A DNA stretch of 64,000 nucleotides. Source: Nocardia spumae (lineage in GTDB: Bacteria > Actinomycetota > Actinomycetes > Mycobacteriales > Mycobacteriaceae). The first letter of the stretch is position 1. The number at the start of each line of letters is the position of its first letter. The position numbers and the translations under genes were made by a program. This document shows positions 54,082 to 63,191 of the stretch, piece after piece. Below the pieces are notes generated by a model. It searched no databases, was not told where the DNA came from, and worked only from the letters and a program-made list of their open reading frames with translations. The stretch is taken from positions 5,270,001-5,334,000 of the forward strand of contig NZ_JAJFZL010000001.1 in the NCBI RefSeq assembly GCF_020733635.1, in the 5' to 3' direction.

Positions 54082-54114
54082 AAAGCCCCCCACCTGGATG
54101 TCCGGGTGGGGGGC
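54082..54114 (-). terminator. Rho-independent terminator of ssrA
   Basis: GCCCCCCACC (minus strand, 54114-54105) pairs with GGTGGGGGGC (54094-54085), followed by TTT. It lies just beyond the tmRNA 3' end. Confidence 0.8.
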
Positions 54115-54120
54115 CTGTCG

Positions 54121-54488
54121 TGGAGCTGCCGGGAATTGAACCCGGGTCCTCCGCCGCTTCTTCAGGGCTTCTCCGTGTGCAGTTCGCTGTGTCTCTACTC
54201 GGATCTCTCAGTCACGCGAACAAGCCGAGATGACGATCCCAGTCGCTGTTGGATGTCCCGTACGACTCCGCGACCGAGCCGGACGGTAAAGCTCTCTAGC
54301 TGATGCCAGTACCCGGGCCGAGAGCAAACCCGGACTGACAGACACGCTCTACTGCTTAGGCAGCGAGAGCGTAGTCGCGCTGATTGGAATCGGCGCTTAT
54401 AAGGTTGCAACGACGCTTACGGTGGTCTCTTGCCTGCACCGACACGCTTCCCCTGAATCGACGTACGCAGTCGAAACCGATCAGCCCC
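54121..54488 (-). ncRNA. ssrA: tmRNA
   Basis: The 368-nt minus-strand RNA begins GGGGCTGATCGGTTTCGACT and ends GGTTCAATTCCCGGCAGCTCCA, so the tRNA-like part has acceptor pairing GGGGCTG/CAGCTCC and a T-arm. The tag frame at 54394-54356 reads ADSNQRDYALAA followed by TAA, the actinobacterial proteolysis tag. With SmpB it rescues stalled ribosomes. Pseudoknot regions are in between. smpB lies upstream on the same strand, the usual arrangement. Confidence 0.98.
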
Positions 54489-54494
54489 GTAGTC

Positions 54495-54530
54495 GTTCGA
54501 TTCAGTCGAACACCCGGCCGCGAAGCCGGG
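54495..54530 (-). terminator. Hairpins between smpB and ssrA
   Basis: CCCGGC/GCCGGG at 54513-54518 and 54525-54530 is a likely smpB terminator. GTTCGA/TCGAAC at 54495-54500 and 54506-54511 follows and overlaps the ssrA promoter region. Both are short; assignment is moderate. Confidence 0.4.
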
Positions 54531-54629
54531 CTGTTCATACTAACATCACTTTCCGGTCATGCATTCCCGCCGGTCGCGGCCGTGTTCCCGCGGTGGCGAT
54601 CAGCGCATGGCGACGTTGGCGCCGCCCGG

Positions 54630-55103
54630 TCAACGCATACCCTTCACCCGCCGACCGAGCTCCCGCGTCACCTCCCGTTCGGCGGTGCGCCGGGCCAGGT
54701 CGTGACGCTTGTCGTAGTCCTGCTTACCCTTGGCCAGCGCGAGCTCCACCTTCACCTTGCCGTCGGTGAAATACATCGACAGCGGAACCAGGGTCAGCGA
54801 GCTCTCCTTGGTCTTACCGGTGAGTTTGTCGATCTCACGGCGGTGCAGCAGCAGTTTGCGGGTGCGGCGCGGGGCGTGGTTGGTCCAGGTGCCGTGCCCG
54901 TACTCGGGAATGTGCAGGCCGCGCAGCCACACCTCACCGTCATCGATGGTGGCGTAGGCGTCGACCAGCGATGCCTTACCCTCCCGCAGGCTCTTGACCT
55001 CGGTACCGACCAACGCGACCCCGGCCTCGAAGGTATCGAGGATCGTGTAGTTGTGCCGTGCCTTGCGGTTGGTCGCGATGACCTTGCGCCCCTTCTCCTT
55101 CAT
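54630..55103 (-). CDS. smpB: SsrA-binding protein SmpB
   Basis: The 157-residue protein has the SmpB signature: [60 protein letters not shown] and the basic tail [20 protein letters not shown]. It binds tmRNA and places it in the A site of stalled ribosomes. ATG 55103 follows AAAGGTG. It is upstream of ssrA as in other actinobacteria. In mycobacteria it directly follows ftsX; here about 4 kb of other genes intervene. Confidence 0.97.
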   Translation of the reverse strand: MKEKGRKVIATNRKARHNYTILDTFEAGVALVGTEVKSLREGKASLVDAYATIDDGEVWLRGLHIPEYGHGTWTNHAPRRTRKLLLHRREIDKLTGKTKESSLTLVPLSMYFTDGKVKVELALAKGKQDYDKRHDLARRTAEREVTRELGRRVKGMR

Positions 55104-55356
55104 GAACACCTTTCTCTCCACTCCCGCGCAGCTCGGCGGCCGTTTCCTCGCTGCCATTCTGCCCTTGAACCCGTAGCGGCGACGCGCGCGCACTCCCCGA
55201 TCGCCCAGCCGGGCTCGATGAGCATACGGACCCGTCCCGGTCTACACGGCGCCCGAACAGATGTGAAACGAATATCGGGCGCGGAAAATGCCCGTGACTC
55301 CTGTCACTCCCAGCGAGCGTGGATCGCGGCCGGACGAACCCGCACAGGAGGTCGGC

Positions 55357-55434
55357 GTGGGGATTTTCACGTTTGAAATCCCCAACGGAGGGAACTGTTC
55401 CGCTCACGATCTTGTCGGCCTTCGGCCAAACTGA
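55357..55434 (+). CDS. Candidate 25-residue leader peptide
   Basis: GTG 55357 has AGGAGG at ideal distance, better than most genes here. The peptide reads MGIFTFEIPNGGNCSA then HDLVGLRPN and stops at 55434, four bases before the start of the next gene, which itself has no ribosome site. An 8-bp inverted repeat (55359-55366 with 55376-55383) overlaps the peptide's start region. This layout suggests translational coupling or attenuation. Peptide identity is unknown. Confidence 0.45.
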   Translation: MGIFTFEIPNGGNCSAHDLVGLRPN

Positions 55435-55438
55435 TTGT

Positions 55439-55828
55439 GTGACAACGGCACCCAATTTCAGAGTCAGCACGGCCGGGGATCGTGTACTCGAGGACCCGAC
55501 CGATGCCCAGTTACACGATCTATTGGCCGAGCTGGACTACAGAGAGCCACAGCTCGTCGTCGAGCGGCCGGGTTCGCCTGCCGCCGAACAGTATTTGCGC
55601 GTCCGGATGGATCAGCACATCGATCCCGACGACGGCCGCGGCTACATCGTCGAGTACGCCGGCGGCCCGGGAATGCACTTCCGTGCCAGCGTGCGCGACA
55701 ACGCGCGGTGGGGCGCCCCGCATTCGCCGGCCTTCGAGCTCGTCGCGAAAACGGTGCGGGACTGGGCTTTCCAGCGCTACGGCTGGTACGACGCGATGAT
55801 GTGGGAGCGGGTGAGCGCCGACCGCTGA
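55439..55828 (+). CDS. Hypothetical protein, 129 residues
   Basis: I do not recognise the family with confidence. The soluble protein reads QLHDLLAELDYREPQLVVER, DGRGYIVEYAGGPGMHFRAS, then VAKTVRDWAFQRYGWYDAMM, WERV; the alternation of strands and a final aromatic helix recalls small immunity or Imm1-type folds, but this is only an impression. GTG 55439 has no ribosome site and lies four bases after the stop of a well-initiated short peptide frame. It is convergent with the small membrane protein genes. Confidence 0.65.
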   Translation: MTTAPNFRVSTAGDRVLEDPTDAQLHDLLAELDYREPQLVVERPGSPAAEQYLRVRMDQHIDPDDGRGYIVEYAGGPGMHFRASVRDNARWGAPHSPAFELVAKTVRDWAFQRYGWYDAMMWERVSADR

Positions 55829-55838
55829 CCGCCGGCTG

Positions 55839-56075
55839 TCAGCCGCCGGGGCGAACCTCCAGATACAGGATCAGCACGCCGATCCACGCGAGCAGCAACA
55901 CCACGGTCGACGCTCGTGGACGACCGAGCGGACGCGTGTGCGGGCGCAGCCAACCGGCCTCGACCGAATCCGAGAGCCCGCGGCGTGGCGCGGGTTTCGC
56001 GGCATCCGGCGGATCGCCGCCGGGGCCGGAATCCGACGACTGATCGGACCGGTCGTCGTGATGGTCGTGGGACAT
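55839..56075 (-). CDS. Small C-tail-anchored membrane protein 1
   Basis: The 78-residue protein has a charged head rich in His/Asp/Pro (MSHDHHDDRSDQSSD), a basic stretch (RPHTRPLGRPRAS) and one membrane helix at the end, STVVLLLAWIGVLILYLEVR, finishing with PGG. The ending parallels the next gene upstream (STMLLMGVWVAVLVLYLAVR) and the small gene at 60844. ATG 56075. It forms a tandem pair 16 bp downstream of its paralogue. Function unknown; a tail-anchored adaptor is possible. Confidence 0.65.
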   Translation of the reverse strand: MSHDHHDDRSDQSSDSGPGGDPPDAAKPAPRRGLSDSVEAGWLRPHTRPLGRPRASTVVLLLAWIGVLILYLEVRPGG

Positions 56076-56091
56076 AGGCGGCACGCTACCG

Positions 56092-56334
56092 CTATCCGCC
56101 CGGTCGCACCGCCAGATACAGCACCAACACGGCGACCCATACGCCCATCAGCAACATCGTCGACCCCCGCATGCCCACCGCGGGGCGTCGTATCCTGCTG
56201 GTCCGCCCCGCCGCCGCCTCCACGGCCTGGGTCGGTTCGAAGGTGGCGGAGACGACGGGCTCGGTTCCCGGGGCGGTCGTGTGATGTCCGGGCAGACCGT
56301 TACTGTCGATCACCGGGTCGTGGCCTTGGGTCAT
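56092..56334 (-). CDS. Small C-tail-anchored membrane protein 2
   Basis: The 80-residue protein has a polar head (MTQGHDPVIDSNGLPGHHTT), a basic patch (GRTSRIRRPAVGMRG) and the final helix STMLLMGVWVAVLVLYLAVR, ending PGG. It shares the helix signature ST-x-x-L-x-x-x-W-(V/I)-x-x-L-x-x-YL-x-V-(R/K)-P with the downstream neighbour and with the protein at 60844-61002. ATG 56334; a longer frame to 56385 is possible. Function unknown. Confidence 0.65.
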   Translation of the reverse strand: MTQGHDPVIDSNGLPGHHTTAPGTEPVVSATFEPTQAVEAAAGRTSRIRRPAVGMRGSTMLLMGVWVAVLVLYLAVRPGG

Positions 56335-56433
56335 GGCGACACAGTTACCCACGGCAGTGGGATCGATAAACACATCGCTGACCACCGCGAGTTCCGGCGG
56401 GCCCGCGACGACCCGGCGGAGCGCACCGTCAGC

Positions 56434-58494
56434 TCAGTACGCATCATCCGGCGGCGGCTCGAAATCGGGATCGCCGAGATCCCACTCCATCGGGGCCTCC
56501 GGGACCGGACCACGGCTATCGGCCTGGCCCCGCCGCGCGGGCTGCCCCCGATCGGTGGCCGGACTCACGCCGGCGCGGCGAACGGGCGCCGCCTGCGGCC
56601 GGGCCGGCGCCTCCCCCGCGGAGCCGGTGACGACCTCCAGAACCCCCTCGGCGTACTTCGCGAGCTTGTTCTCGCCGATCCCACTGATCGCGCCGAGCTC
56701 GGCCCGGGTGACGGGCGCGCGATTCGCGATCTCGCGCAGGGTGGCATCGTGGAATACGACATACGCCGGGACGCCCTGTTCCTTCGCGACCGCGGCACGC
56801 CAGCCACGCAACCGCTCGAACATCCCGGCCGCGGCCGGGGTGAGGTCGGCAGCGGCCATCCGGGAAGCCTTCGCCTTGGCCGCCCGCGGCGGTTTCACCC
56901 GCTCGGGCTCCCGGCGCATCATCACCTTGCGCTGTTTGAACAACACCTCGTCGCTGGCCTCGGTGAGAGTCAGCACGCCGTACTCACCGTGGACCGCGAG
57001 CAGCCCCTGAGCGAGCAGCTGACGGATCACCCCGCGCCATTCGGTATCGCGCAGATCCGCGCCCACACCGAAGACCTTCAACTCGTTGTGCTTGTGCTGC
57101 AACACCTTCGGATTGGATTTCCCGAGCAGGATATCGACGATATGTCCGGCGCCGAAGCTCTGCCCGCGCTCACGTTTGAGCCGCAACACCGCCGAGAGCG
57201 CCTTCTGCGCGGCGATCGTGCCGTCCCACGATTCGGGCGGGTTCAGGCAGGTATCGCAGTTACCGCAGGTATCACCGCTCTGCCCGAAATAATTGAGCAG
57301 CTGGGTACGACGGCACTGCACCGTCTCGCACAGTGCCAGCATCGCATCCAGATGCAACTGCAACTGACGCCGGTGGGCCGCGTCACCGTCGGAGGAATCG
57401 ATCATCTTCCGTTGCTGCACCACATCGTTGAGACCGTAGACCATCCATGCGGTGGACGGCTGGCCGTCGCGGCCGGCGCGACCGGTCTCCTGGTAGTACC
57501 CCTCCACCGACTTCGGCAGATCCAGATGCGCCACGAACCGCACATCGGGTTTATCGATACCCATGCCGAAGGCGATGGTCGCGACCACGACGAGCCCGTC
57601 CTCACGCAGGAACCGGGACTGGTTCGTGGCGCGGGTCCGCGCGTCCAGACCGGCGTGATAGGGCACGGCGTCTATCCCATTGCCGCACAGGAACTCCGCG
57701 GTCCGCTCGACCGAGTTGCGGGACAAGCAGTAGACGATGCCCGCCTCCCCCGGATGCTCGGACCGGATGAACGACAGCAACTGCTGATCGGCCCGGTTCT
57801 TCGGTTCGATCCGGTACTGGATGTTCGGCCGGTCGAAACCCGCCACGAAATGCCGCGCCCCGGTGAGGTCGAGCCGCTCGGCGATCTCGCGGCGGGTGGC
57901 TTCGGTGGCAGTCGCCGTCAATGCGATACGCGGCACATCCGGCCAGCGCTCGTGCAATACCGACAGGGCCAGATAATCGGGCCGGAAGTCGTGGCCCCAC
58001 TGGCTCACGCAATGCGCCTCGTCGATCGCGAAGACCGACACCTTGCCGCGGTCGAGAAGTTGCGCGGTCGATTCCAGCTTGAGCCGCTCCGGAGCCAGAT
58101 ACAGCACATCCAGCTCACCCGCGACGAACTGGGCCTCGACCGTGCGGCGCTCGTCCGGGAACTGAGTGGAGTTCAGAAAACCCGCACGCACCCCCAGCGC
58201 GGTCAAGGCGTCCACCTGGTCCTGCATCAGCGCGATCAGCGGAGAGATCACCACCCCCACCCCCGACCGCACCAGGGCGGGAATCTGATAACACAGCGAT
58301 TTACCGCCACCGGTGGGCATCAGCACCAAGGCGTCGCCGCCGGAAATCACCTGCTCGACGATCTCGCCCTGTAATCCCCGGAAGCTGTCGTAGCCGAAAA
58401 CGCGTTGCAGAACCTGTTGTGCCGCATCGGTTTCCACGGGTGCTGCGGCGGGGTCGGCCGTTTCGAGCGTCTCCGGGGGATTCACGCCAGCCAT
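56434..58494 (-). CDS. recQ: ATP-dependent DNA helicase RecQ
   Basis: The 686-residue protein has all RecQ parts: Walker [23 protein letters not shown]-box [20 protein letters not shown], motif [15 protein letters not shown], the RecQ zinc cysteines in [12 protein letters not shown], the RQC winged helix and a C-terminal HRDC domain ([40 protein letters not shown]). It unwinds recombination and replication intermediates 3' to 5'. The C-terminal tail is Pro/Arg-rich. ATG 58494 has a weak ribosome site. It is inserted between ftsX and smpB compared with mycobacteria, with GNAT divergent. Confidence 0.95.
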   Translation of the reverse strand: MAGVNPPETLETADPAAAPVETDAAQQVLQRVFGYDSFRGLQGEIVEQVISGGDALVLMPTGGGKSLCYQIPALVRSGVGVVISPLIALMQDQVDALTALGVRAGFLNSTQFPDERRTVEAQFVAGELDVLYLAPERLKLESTAQLLDRGKVSVFAIDEAHCVSQWGHDFRPDYLALSVLHERWPDVPRIALTATATEATRREIAERLDLTGARHFVAGFDRPNIQYRIEPKNRADQQLLSFIRSEHPGEAGIVYCLSRNSVERTAEFLCGNGIDAVPYHAGLDARTRATNQSRFLREDGLVVVATIAFGMGIDKPDVRFVAHLDLPKSVEGYYQETGRAGRDGQPSTAWMVYGLNDVVQQRKMIDSSDGDAAHRRQLQLHLDAMLALCETVQCRRTQLLNYFGQSGDTCGNCDTCLNPPESWDGTIAAQKALSAVLRLKRERGQSFGAGHIVDILLGKSNPKVLQHKHNELKVFGVGADLRDTEWRGVIRQLLAQGLLAVHGEYGVLTLTEASDEVLFKQRKVMMRREPERVKPPRAAKAKASRMAAADLTPAAAGMFERLRGWRAAVAKEQGVPAYVVFHDATLREIANRAPVTRAELGAISGIGENKLAKYAEGVLEVVTGSAGEAPARPQAAPVRRAGVSPATDRGQPARRGQADSRGPVPEAPMEWDLGDPDFEPPPDDAY

Positions 58495-58605
58495 CCTACG
58501 GACGGGGGGCGGGTATGACGATCCCCCGGTCACAGCCGCACCCGGTATCTTTGGCCTCCGCTTCGCTCCGGCGGGGTTGGCGGCCCCTCAGTCGGCGCAT
58601 CCGAA

Positions 58606-59169
58606 ATGGCGACACTAATGTCCGGTCCCATGCCCCGCGCTGCCGCGATGCTCCTCGCCACCGCAGACGACGCCCCGGCGATCCTCGCGCTGCGGGATCA
58701 ACTCGCACGATGGATGGTCGGCAAGTCCATCACGCAATGGGTGCCCGGCGAATACCCGGTCCACCGCCTCGACACCGAGATCGCCGCGGGCGAGTGGTAC
58801 GTCCTGCGTTCCGAGTCCGGGGCCCTCCACGCGGCAGTACGGCTGGTCTGGTCGGATGCCGAGTTCTGGGGTGAGGACACTCCCGCCGGATACGTCCACG
58901 GGCTGATGGTCGCGCCCACCGCACGCGGCACCGAACTCGGCAGCGCGGTATTGCGCTTCTGTGCCGAAAGCACCCTCGCCCACGGCCTCACCACCCAGCG
59001 GCTCGACGTCGTCGCAACCAACCCGGTGCTACGCGCCTACTACACCCGGCACGGGTTCGCGGAGGTGCGGGTGGTTGCGCTGCCTCCGCACTTCGGCACC
59101 ACGAACAGTGTCGTCCTACTGGAAAAGGCCCTGGTTCCGCATGGAACCAGGGCCCTCTCCCACGAATAA
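58606..59169 (+). CDS. GNAT-family N-acetyltransferase
   Basis: The 187-residue protein has the GNAT acetyl-CoA motif region GYVHGLMVAPTARGTELGSA, VLRFCAESTLAHGLTTQRLD and VVATNPVLRAYYTRHGFAEV. The R/Q-x-x-G-x-G/A loop is changed to ARGTELG, so cofactor binding may differ. ATG 58606 or ATG 58618. It is divergent from recQ and convergent with ftsX. Its last codons contain the ftsX terminator hairpin, an overlap of coding and regulatory sequence. Substrate unknown. Confidence 0.9.
   Translation: MATLMSGPMPRAAAMLLATADDAPAILALRDQLARWMVGKSITQWVPGEYPVHRLDTEIAAGEWYVLRSESGALHAAVRLVWSDAEFWGEDTPAGYVHGLMVAPTARGTELGSAVLRFCAESTLAHGLTTQRLDVVATNPVLRAYYTRHGFAEVRVVALPPHFGTTNSVVLLEKALVPHGTRALSHE
59127..59154 (-). 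terminator. Terminator of the ftsEX operon, embedded in the GNAT gene
   Basis: GGCCCTGGTTCC at 59127-59138 pairs exactly with 59143-59154 across GCAT. On the minus strand it is followed by TTTTCC. It lies 21 bp beyond the ftsX stop and codes for the GNAT C-terminus. Confidence 0.8.
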
Positions 59170-59174
59170 CCGCG

Positions 59175-60080
59175 CTACTCGCGCACGTAGTACCGCAGGG
59201 TCCCGTACGCCGTCAGGGCCGCGAATACGATGCCCACCGGGACCACGGTCATGGCGACCACGGCGATGTCGTCACCGGTGATGCGTGGGAACACCTTGGA
59301 TGCGAACAGGTCACCCAGTGCCCGGTCGATGACCAGCGGCCGCGCGACCACCAGGCCCAGCACCGCCAGGATCGAGCCGGCGAGTGCCGCCGCCACCGCT
59401 TCCAGCAGGAACGGCAGCTGGGTGTACCAGCGCGTGGCGCCGACCAGGCGCATGATGCCGACCTCCTCGCGGCGGGTGAACGCCGCGATCTGCACCATGT
59501 TCGCGATCAGCAGCAGGGCCGCGAACGCCTGCAGCACCGCCAGGCCGAAGGCCGCGTTGCGGAGGCCGTCGAACAGGCTGACCAGCCGGTCGACGATGTC
59601 CTTGTCATTGCGCACGAAGCCGACACCGGGTCGGCCCTGGAAATCCTTGAAGATGCGCGGATATTGCTCGGCGCTGGTCATCTTCACCCGCAGCGAGGCC
59701 GGCAGCGGCGATTCGCTGACGTATTTGGCCAGCTCCGGCTGATCCTTGAAGGTCTTCTCCTTGGCCTCGCGGATGGCTTCGGAGCGATTGAGGAACTGCA
59801 CCGATTCGACGCCCGGTTCGGACTTGAGATCCGACATCAGCGCCTTGCACGGATCCTGCGAACAGTCCGGATCGTTGGCCGAGACATCCTCGGTCATGTA
59901 CAGGCGGACCTCGAGCCGATCGAGGAAGTACTGCTCGGTCTTGTCGGCCATCCGCACCGCGAGCATGCCGCCACCGAGCATGGTCAGCGACACCGCGGTG
60001 GTCAGGATCATCGCGATGGTCATGGTGACATTGCGGCGTAGGCCGTTGAAGACCTCGCCGAACAGGAAGCTCGCGCGCAT
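59175..60080 (-). CDS. ftsX: Cell-division ABC transporter permease-like protein FtsX
   Basis: The 301-residue protein has four membrane segments: helix 1 (TMTIAMILTTAVSLTMLGGG), a large extracytoplasmic loop with YLTED/DPDCSQDPC-type cysteines, helix 2 (FGLAVLQAFAALLLIANMVQ), helix 3 (AVAAALAGSILAVLGLVVAR) and helix 4 near the C-terminus (VVAMTVVPVGIVFAALTAYG). The external loop of actinobacterial FtsX activates the cell-wall hydrolase RipC. The ATG shares a base with the ftsE stop (TAATG), so the two are stoichiometrically translated. A good terminator follows. Confidence 0.97.
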   Translation of the reverse strand: MRASFLFGEVFNGLRRNVTMTIAMILTTAVSLTMLGGGMLAVRMADKTEQYFLDRLEVRLYMTEDVSANDPDCSQDPCKALMSDLKSEPGVESVQFLNRSEAIREAKEKTFKDQPELAKYVSESPLPASLRVKMTSAEQYPRIFKDFQGRPGVGFVRNDKDIVDRLVSLFDGLRNAAFGLAVLQAFAALLLIANMVQIAAFTRREEVGIMRLVGATRWYTQLPFLLEAVAAALAGSILAVLGLVVARPLVIDRALGDLFASKVFPRITGDDIAVVAMTVVPVGIVFAALTAYGTLRYYVRE

Positions 60081-60769
60081 TACCGGCCCACCCCGTACAC
60101 CCCGGTGGCCTCGTCCCGGACCAGGCGGCCACGATCGAGTTCGACCACCCGCCGGCGCATGGCGTCGACGATGTGATTGTCGTGGGTCGCCATCAGCACC
60201 GTGGTGCCGACGCGATTGATGCGTTCCAGCAACATCATGATGTCCTGACTGGTGTCGGGGTCGAGGTTGCCGGTCGGTTCGTCGGCCAGCAGCACCAGCG
60301 GCCGGTTCACGAACGCGCGCGCGATGGCCACCCGCTGCTGCTCACCACCGGACAGCTCGGTGGGCAGCCGGTCCGCCTTGCCGGCCAGTCCGACCAGGTC
60401 CAGCGCCTCGGGCACCGCGCGATTGATGAACTTGCGGTTCTTGCCGATCACCTCGAGCGCGAACGCCACATTCTGTTCGACCGTCTTCTGCTGCAGCAAC
60501 CGGAAGTCCTGGAAGACGCAGCCGATGCGCTGGCGCAACTTGGGCACCCGTCGCCCCGGCAACCGGTCGACCCGGAAATCGGCGACGTGCACCTCACCGG
60601 TGGTCGGTTTGACCTCTTTCAGCAACAGTTGCATGAACGTCGATTTACCCGACCCGGACGGCCCGATAATGAAGACGAACTCGCCCTTGTCGACCTCGAC
60701 CGAAACGTTGTCCAGAGCGGGTCTCGTCGAGGTTTTATATGACTTGGTGACGTTCCGCAGGGTAATCAC
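60080..60769 (-). CDS. ftsE: Cell-division ATP-binding protein FtsE
   Basis: The 229-residue ABC ATPase has Walker [22 protein letters not shown]-loop [13 protein letters not shown], signature [18 protein letters not shown], Walker [16 protein letters not shown] and the switch His in [11 protein letters not shown]. It drives FtsX to activate septal peptidoglycan hydrolysis. GTG 60769 lacks a clear ribosome site. Its stop overlaps the ftsX start. Upstream lies the small membrane gene and then the mscS-type gene, the conserved actinobacterial order after prfB. Confidence 0.97.
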   Translation of the reverse strand: MITLRNVTKSYKTSTRPALDNVSVEVDKGEFVFIIGPSGSGKSTFMQLLLKEVKPTTGEVHVADFRVDRLPGRRVPKLRQRIGCVFQDFRLLQQKTVEQNVAFALEVIGKNRKFINRAVPEALDLVGLAGKADRLPTELSGGEQQRVAIARAFVNRPLVLLADEPTGNLDPDTSQDIMMLLERINRVGTTVLMATHDNHIVDAMRRRVVELDRGRLVRDEATGVYGVGR

Positions 60770-60843
60770 GAGGAGCCAGTGTAGCCAGCGAAGTCATGGC
60801 ATTCTTCCCCCCACACCGGGTCATGCGATCTGTCACAGGAAGG

Positions 60844-61002
60844 TCAGTGCGCGGGCGTGGTCGTCAGCGTTGAACCGGAAACCGCATTCATGATCGTGGG
60901 GAGACCGGAATGATCCGGAGTGGCCGGCTTCACGAACAGGTACACCACCAATGTCGCGACCCAGACGGAGACGAGGATCGCGGTCGATTTACGCAGTTTC
61001 AC
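60844..61002 (-). CDS. Small membrane protein between the mscS-type gene and ftsE (52 residues)
   Basis: GTG 61002 to TGA 60844-60846. It overlaps the end of the mscS-type gene by 14 bp. The protein has a short basic start (MKLRK), the membrane helix STAILVSVWVATLVVYLFVK and a polar tail (PATPDHSGLPTIMNAVSGS) facing outside or inside by unknown topology. The helix shows the same ST-x-x-L-x-x-x-W-V-x-x-L-x-x-YL-x-V-(R/K)-P signature as the proteins at 55839 and 56092. The conserved coding pattern in an operon position supports a real gene. Function unknown. Confidence 0.65.
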   Translation of the reverse strand: MKLRKSTAILVSVWVATLVVYLFVKPATPDHSGLPTIMNAVSGSTLTTTPAH

Positions 61003-61846
61003 TCAAGCCCTCCCGGCGCAGTGCCGCGGCCACTCGCACCCGCAGCTCACGTCCGACATCGAATTGCTTACCCGGCAGTGTGCGAGCGACCATTCGGATG
61101 TTCATCTGATTGACGGTGAGATCTTCCAGACCCATCACCGTAGGTTCGTCCAGCAGTAGCGATTTCAGGCGGCGATCCTGAAATGCCTTGGCGCCCACGT
61201 CGTGCAGGATCTCGTTGACCCTGGTGATGTCGGCGGTAGCGGGAACCGGCACATCGATCGCCGCGCGTGCCCAATCCTTCGACAGATTGGTCACTTTCAC
61301 GATCTGCCCGTTGGGTACCGAGATCACCTCGCCGTCGGGATTTCGCAGCGTGGTGATTCGCAACGTGACGTCCTCCACCGTACCCTCGGCCGGGTCGGAT
61401 TGGCCGGTGACCGCGATCCGCACCACGTCACCGAAGCCGTATTGGCGCTCGGTGATCAGGAAGAATCCGGCCAGCAGGTCCTGCACGATGCGCTGGGCAC
61501 CGAAACCGAGTGCGGCACCGAGTACCGCCGCCGGGGCCACCAGGCCGCTGAGCTGAAAGCCCATGCGCTTCAGCACTTCCAGCGACACCAGGAAGTAGAC
61601 GATGGTCAGGAGCACCCAGGTGATCACCTGTGCCAGTGCGTGCCGATGCTTGGCGGCCTCGGTGCGGACCAGCGAATCACTGCTCTGGAATCCGGAGTCG
61701 ATCCGGCGGGTCACGCGGTCGCGCACGAAGGTGGCGAAGCGGCTGAACAGCATCGCGCCGACGATCAGCAGCACGATCTCGAGCCCGCTGCCGCGCACCC
61801 ACGAGGTGAATTCGGCACCGGCTCCAGCGGCCAGAGTTGTCGTCAT
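60989..61846 (-). CDS. MscS-type mechanosensitive ion channel
   Basis: The 285-residue protein has three helices: GSGLEIVLLIVGAMLFSRFA, VITWVLLTIVYFLVSLEVLK and the pore helix VAPAAVLGAALGFGAQRIVQ, followed by the MscS signature DLLAGFFLITERQYGFGDVV, RI and VEDVTLRITTLRNPDGEVIS, VPNGQI. It should release solutes under hypo-osmotic stress. ATG 61846 follows AAAGGA. It lies between prfB and the small membrane gene/ftsE, the conserved order in related actinobacteria. Confidence 0.95.
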   Translation of the reverse strand: MTTTLAAGAGAEFTSWVRGSGLEIVLLIVGAMLFSRFATFVRDRVTRRIDSGFQSSDSLVRTEAAKHRHALAQVITWVLLTIVYFLVSLEVLKRMGFQLSGLVAPAAVLGAALGFGAQRIVQDLLAGFFLITERQYGFGDVVRIAVTGQSDPAEGTVEDVTLRITTLRNPDGEVISVPNGQIVKVTNLSKDWARAAIDVPVPATADITRVNEILHDVGAKAFQDRRLKSLLLDEPTVMGLEDLTVNQMNIRMVARTLPGKQFDVGRELRVRVAAALRREGLSETA

Positions 61847-62006
61847 CGGCACATCCTTTCCGGGATCAACCGGGCACCGACACAAGACATTCTGCCGACC
61901 GAAGACACGCCAGACAGGTTACTACGACCGGCCGCCGACCGATATGCCGTGATTGTGCTGTGATAAGCCGATCCGTCGTTCGTTCGCGGTGAATATCGGG
62001 CTGAAA

Positions 62007-63119
62007 TCACGCGTCCTGGCGCATCCGCCAGCGGATTCCCTCTTCGATGAAGCCATCGATATCACCGTCGAGCACCGCAGTCGGATTGTTCACTTCGTAG
62101 TTGGTGCGCAGGTCCTTCACCATCTGATACGGGTGCAGCACATACGACCGCATCTGGTTGCCCCAGGACGCGCCTTCGTTGGTCTTGAGCGCGTCCATCT
62201 CCGCGCGCTCCTCCTGGCGCTTGCGCTCGAGCAGTTTGGCCTGCAGCACGCGCATCGCCGAAATCTTGTTCTGCAACTGCGATTTCTCGTTCTGGCAGGT
62301 GACCACGATGCCGGTGGGGATGTGGGTGAGGCGGACGGCGGAGTCGGTGGTGTTGACGCTCTGGCCGCCGGGACCCGAGGACCGGTAGACGTCGACGCGG
62401 ACCTCGTTCTCGGGAACTTCGATATGGTCGGTGCCCTCGACCACGGGCAGCACCTCGACCTCGGCGAAGGAGGTCTGGCGGCGGCCCTGGTTGTCGAACG
62501 GGCTGATGCGCACCAGCCGATGCGTGCCCATCTCCACCGACAGCGTGCCGTAGGCATAGGGCACCTTGACCGCGAAGGTGGCGCTCTTGATGCCCGCCTC
62601 CTCGGCGTAGGAGGTGTCGTAGATCTCAACCGGGTACTTGTGGCTCTCGGCCCAGCGCACGTACATGCGCATCAGCATCTGCGCCCAGTCGGCGGCATCC
62701 ACACCGCCGGCGCCGGAGCGGATGTTGACCAGCGCCTCACGCTTGTCGTACTCGCCCGACAGCAGCGTGCGGACCTCCATCGCCTCCACATCGGCGTGCA
62801 GCGACGCGCGTTCGGCGTCGGCATCGGCCAATGCGGCGGTGCGGGCCTCGCCCTCTTCCTCCTCGGCCAGCTCGTAGAGCACCGGCAGGTCGTCGAGGCG
62901 CTGGCGCAGGTCGGTGGCCCGGCGCAGCTCACCCTGGGCGTGCGAGAGCTCGCTGGTGACCTGCTGGGCGTGTTCCTGGTTGTTCCACAGCTCGGGGTCG
63001 GCGGCCTGATGTTCGAGTTCATCGATACGCCGACGCAGCTCGTCGATGTCGAGCACCGCCTCGACAGTCTTCAACGTGGTGTCGAGTTCGGCGAGATCAG
63101 CGGAAACGTCAGGGTGCAC
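62007..63119 (-). CDS. prfB: Peptide chain release factor 2
   Basis: The 370-residue protein has the RF2 stop-codon tripeptide SPF in [14 protein letters not shown] and the peptidyl-hydrolysis motif GGQ in [20 protein letters not shown] near residue 250. It reads UGA and UAA. The gene is one uninterrupted frame, so there is no programmed +1 frameshift as found in E. coli prfB; this is normal for actinobacteria. GTG 63119 is the start. It heads the prfB-mscS-ftsEX block. Confidence 0.98.
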   Translation of the reverse strand: MHPDVSADLAELDTTLKTVEAVLDIDELRRRIDELEHQAADPELWNNQEHAQQVTSELSHAQGELRRATDLRQRLDDLPVLYELAEEEEGEARTAALADADAERASLHADVEAMEVRTLLSGEYDKREALVNIRSGAGGVDAADWAQMLMRMYVRWAESHKYPVEIYDTSYAEEAGIKSATFAVKVPYAYGTLSVEMGTHRLVRISPFDNQGRRQTSFAEVEVLPVVEGTDHIEVPENEVRVDVYRSSGPGGQSVNTTDSAVRLTHIPTGIVVTCQNEKSQLQNKISAMRVLQAKLLERKRQEERAEMDALKTNEGASWGNQMRSYVLHPYQMVKDLRTNYEVNNPTAVLDGDIDGFIEEGIRWRMRQDA

Positions 63120-63191
63120 GGTTGTCCAATCTACCGGTCGCCGAGGGGCCGGTGAAATGCGGCGAGTGGCGCACCGGACATGCCGGGCGAT

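Noticed and set aside
52130..54120. A complete prophage or integrative element at ssrA
   Set aside because: No integrase, no repeated ssrA 3' end and no phage genes are visible; only debris and a truncated gene.
62007..63119. Programmed frameshift in prfB
   Set aside because: The frame is continuous from GTG 63119; there is no in-frame UGA near codon 25.
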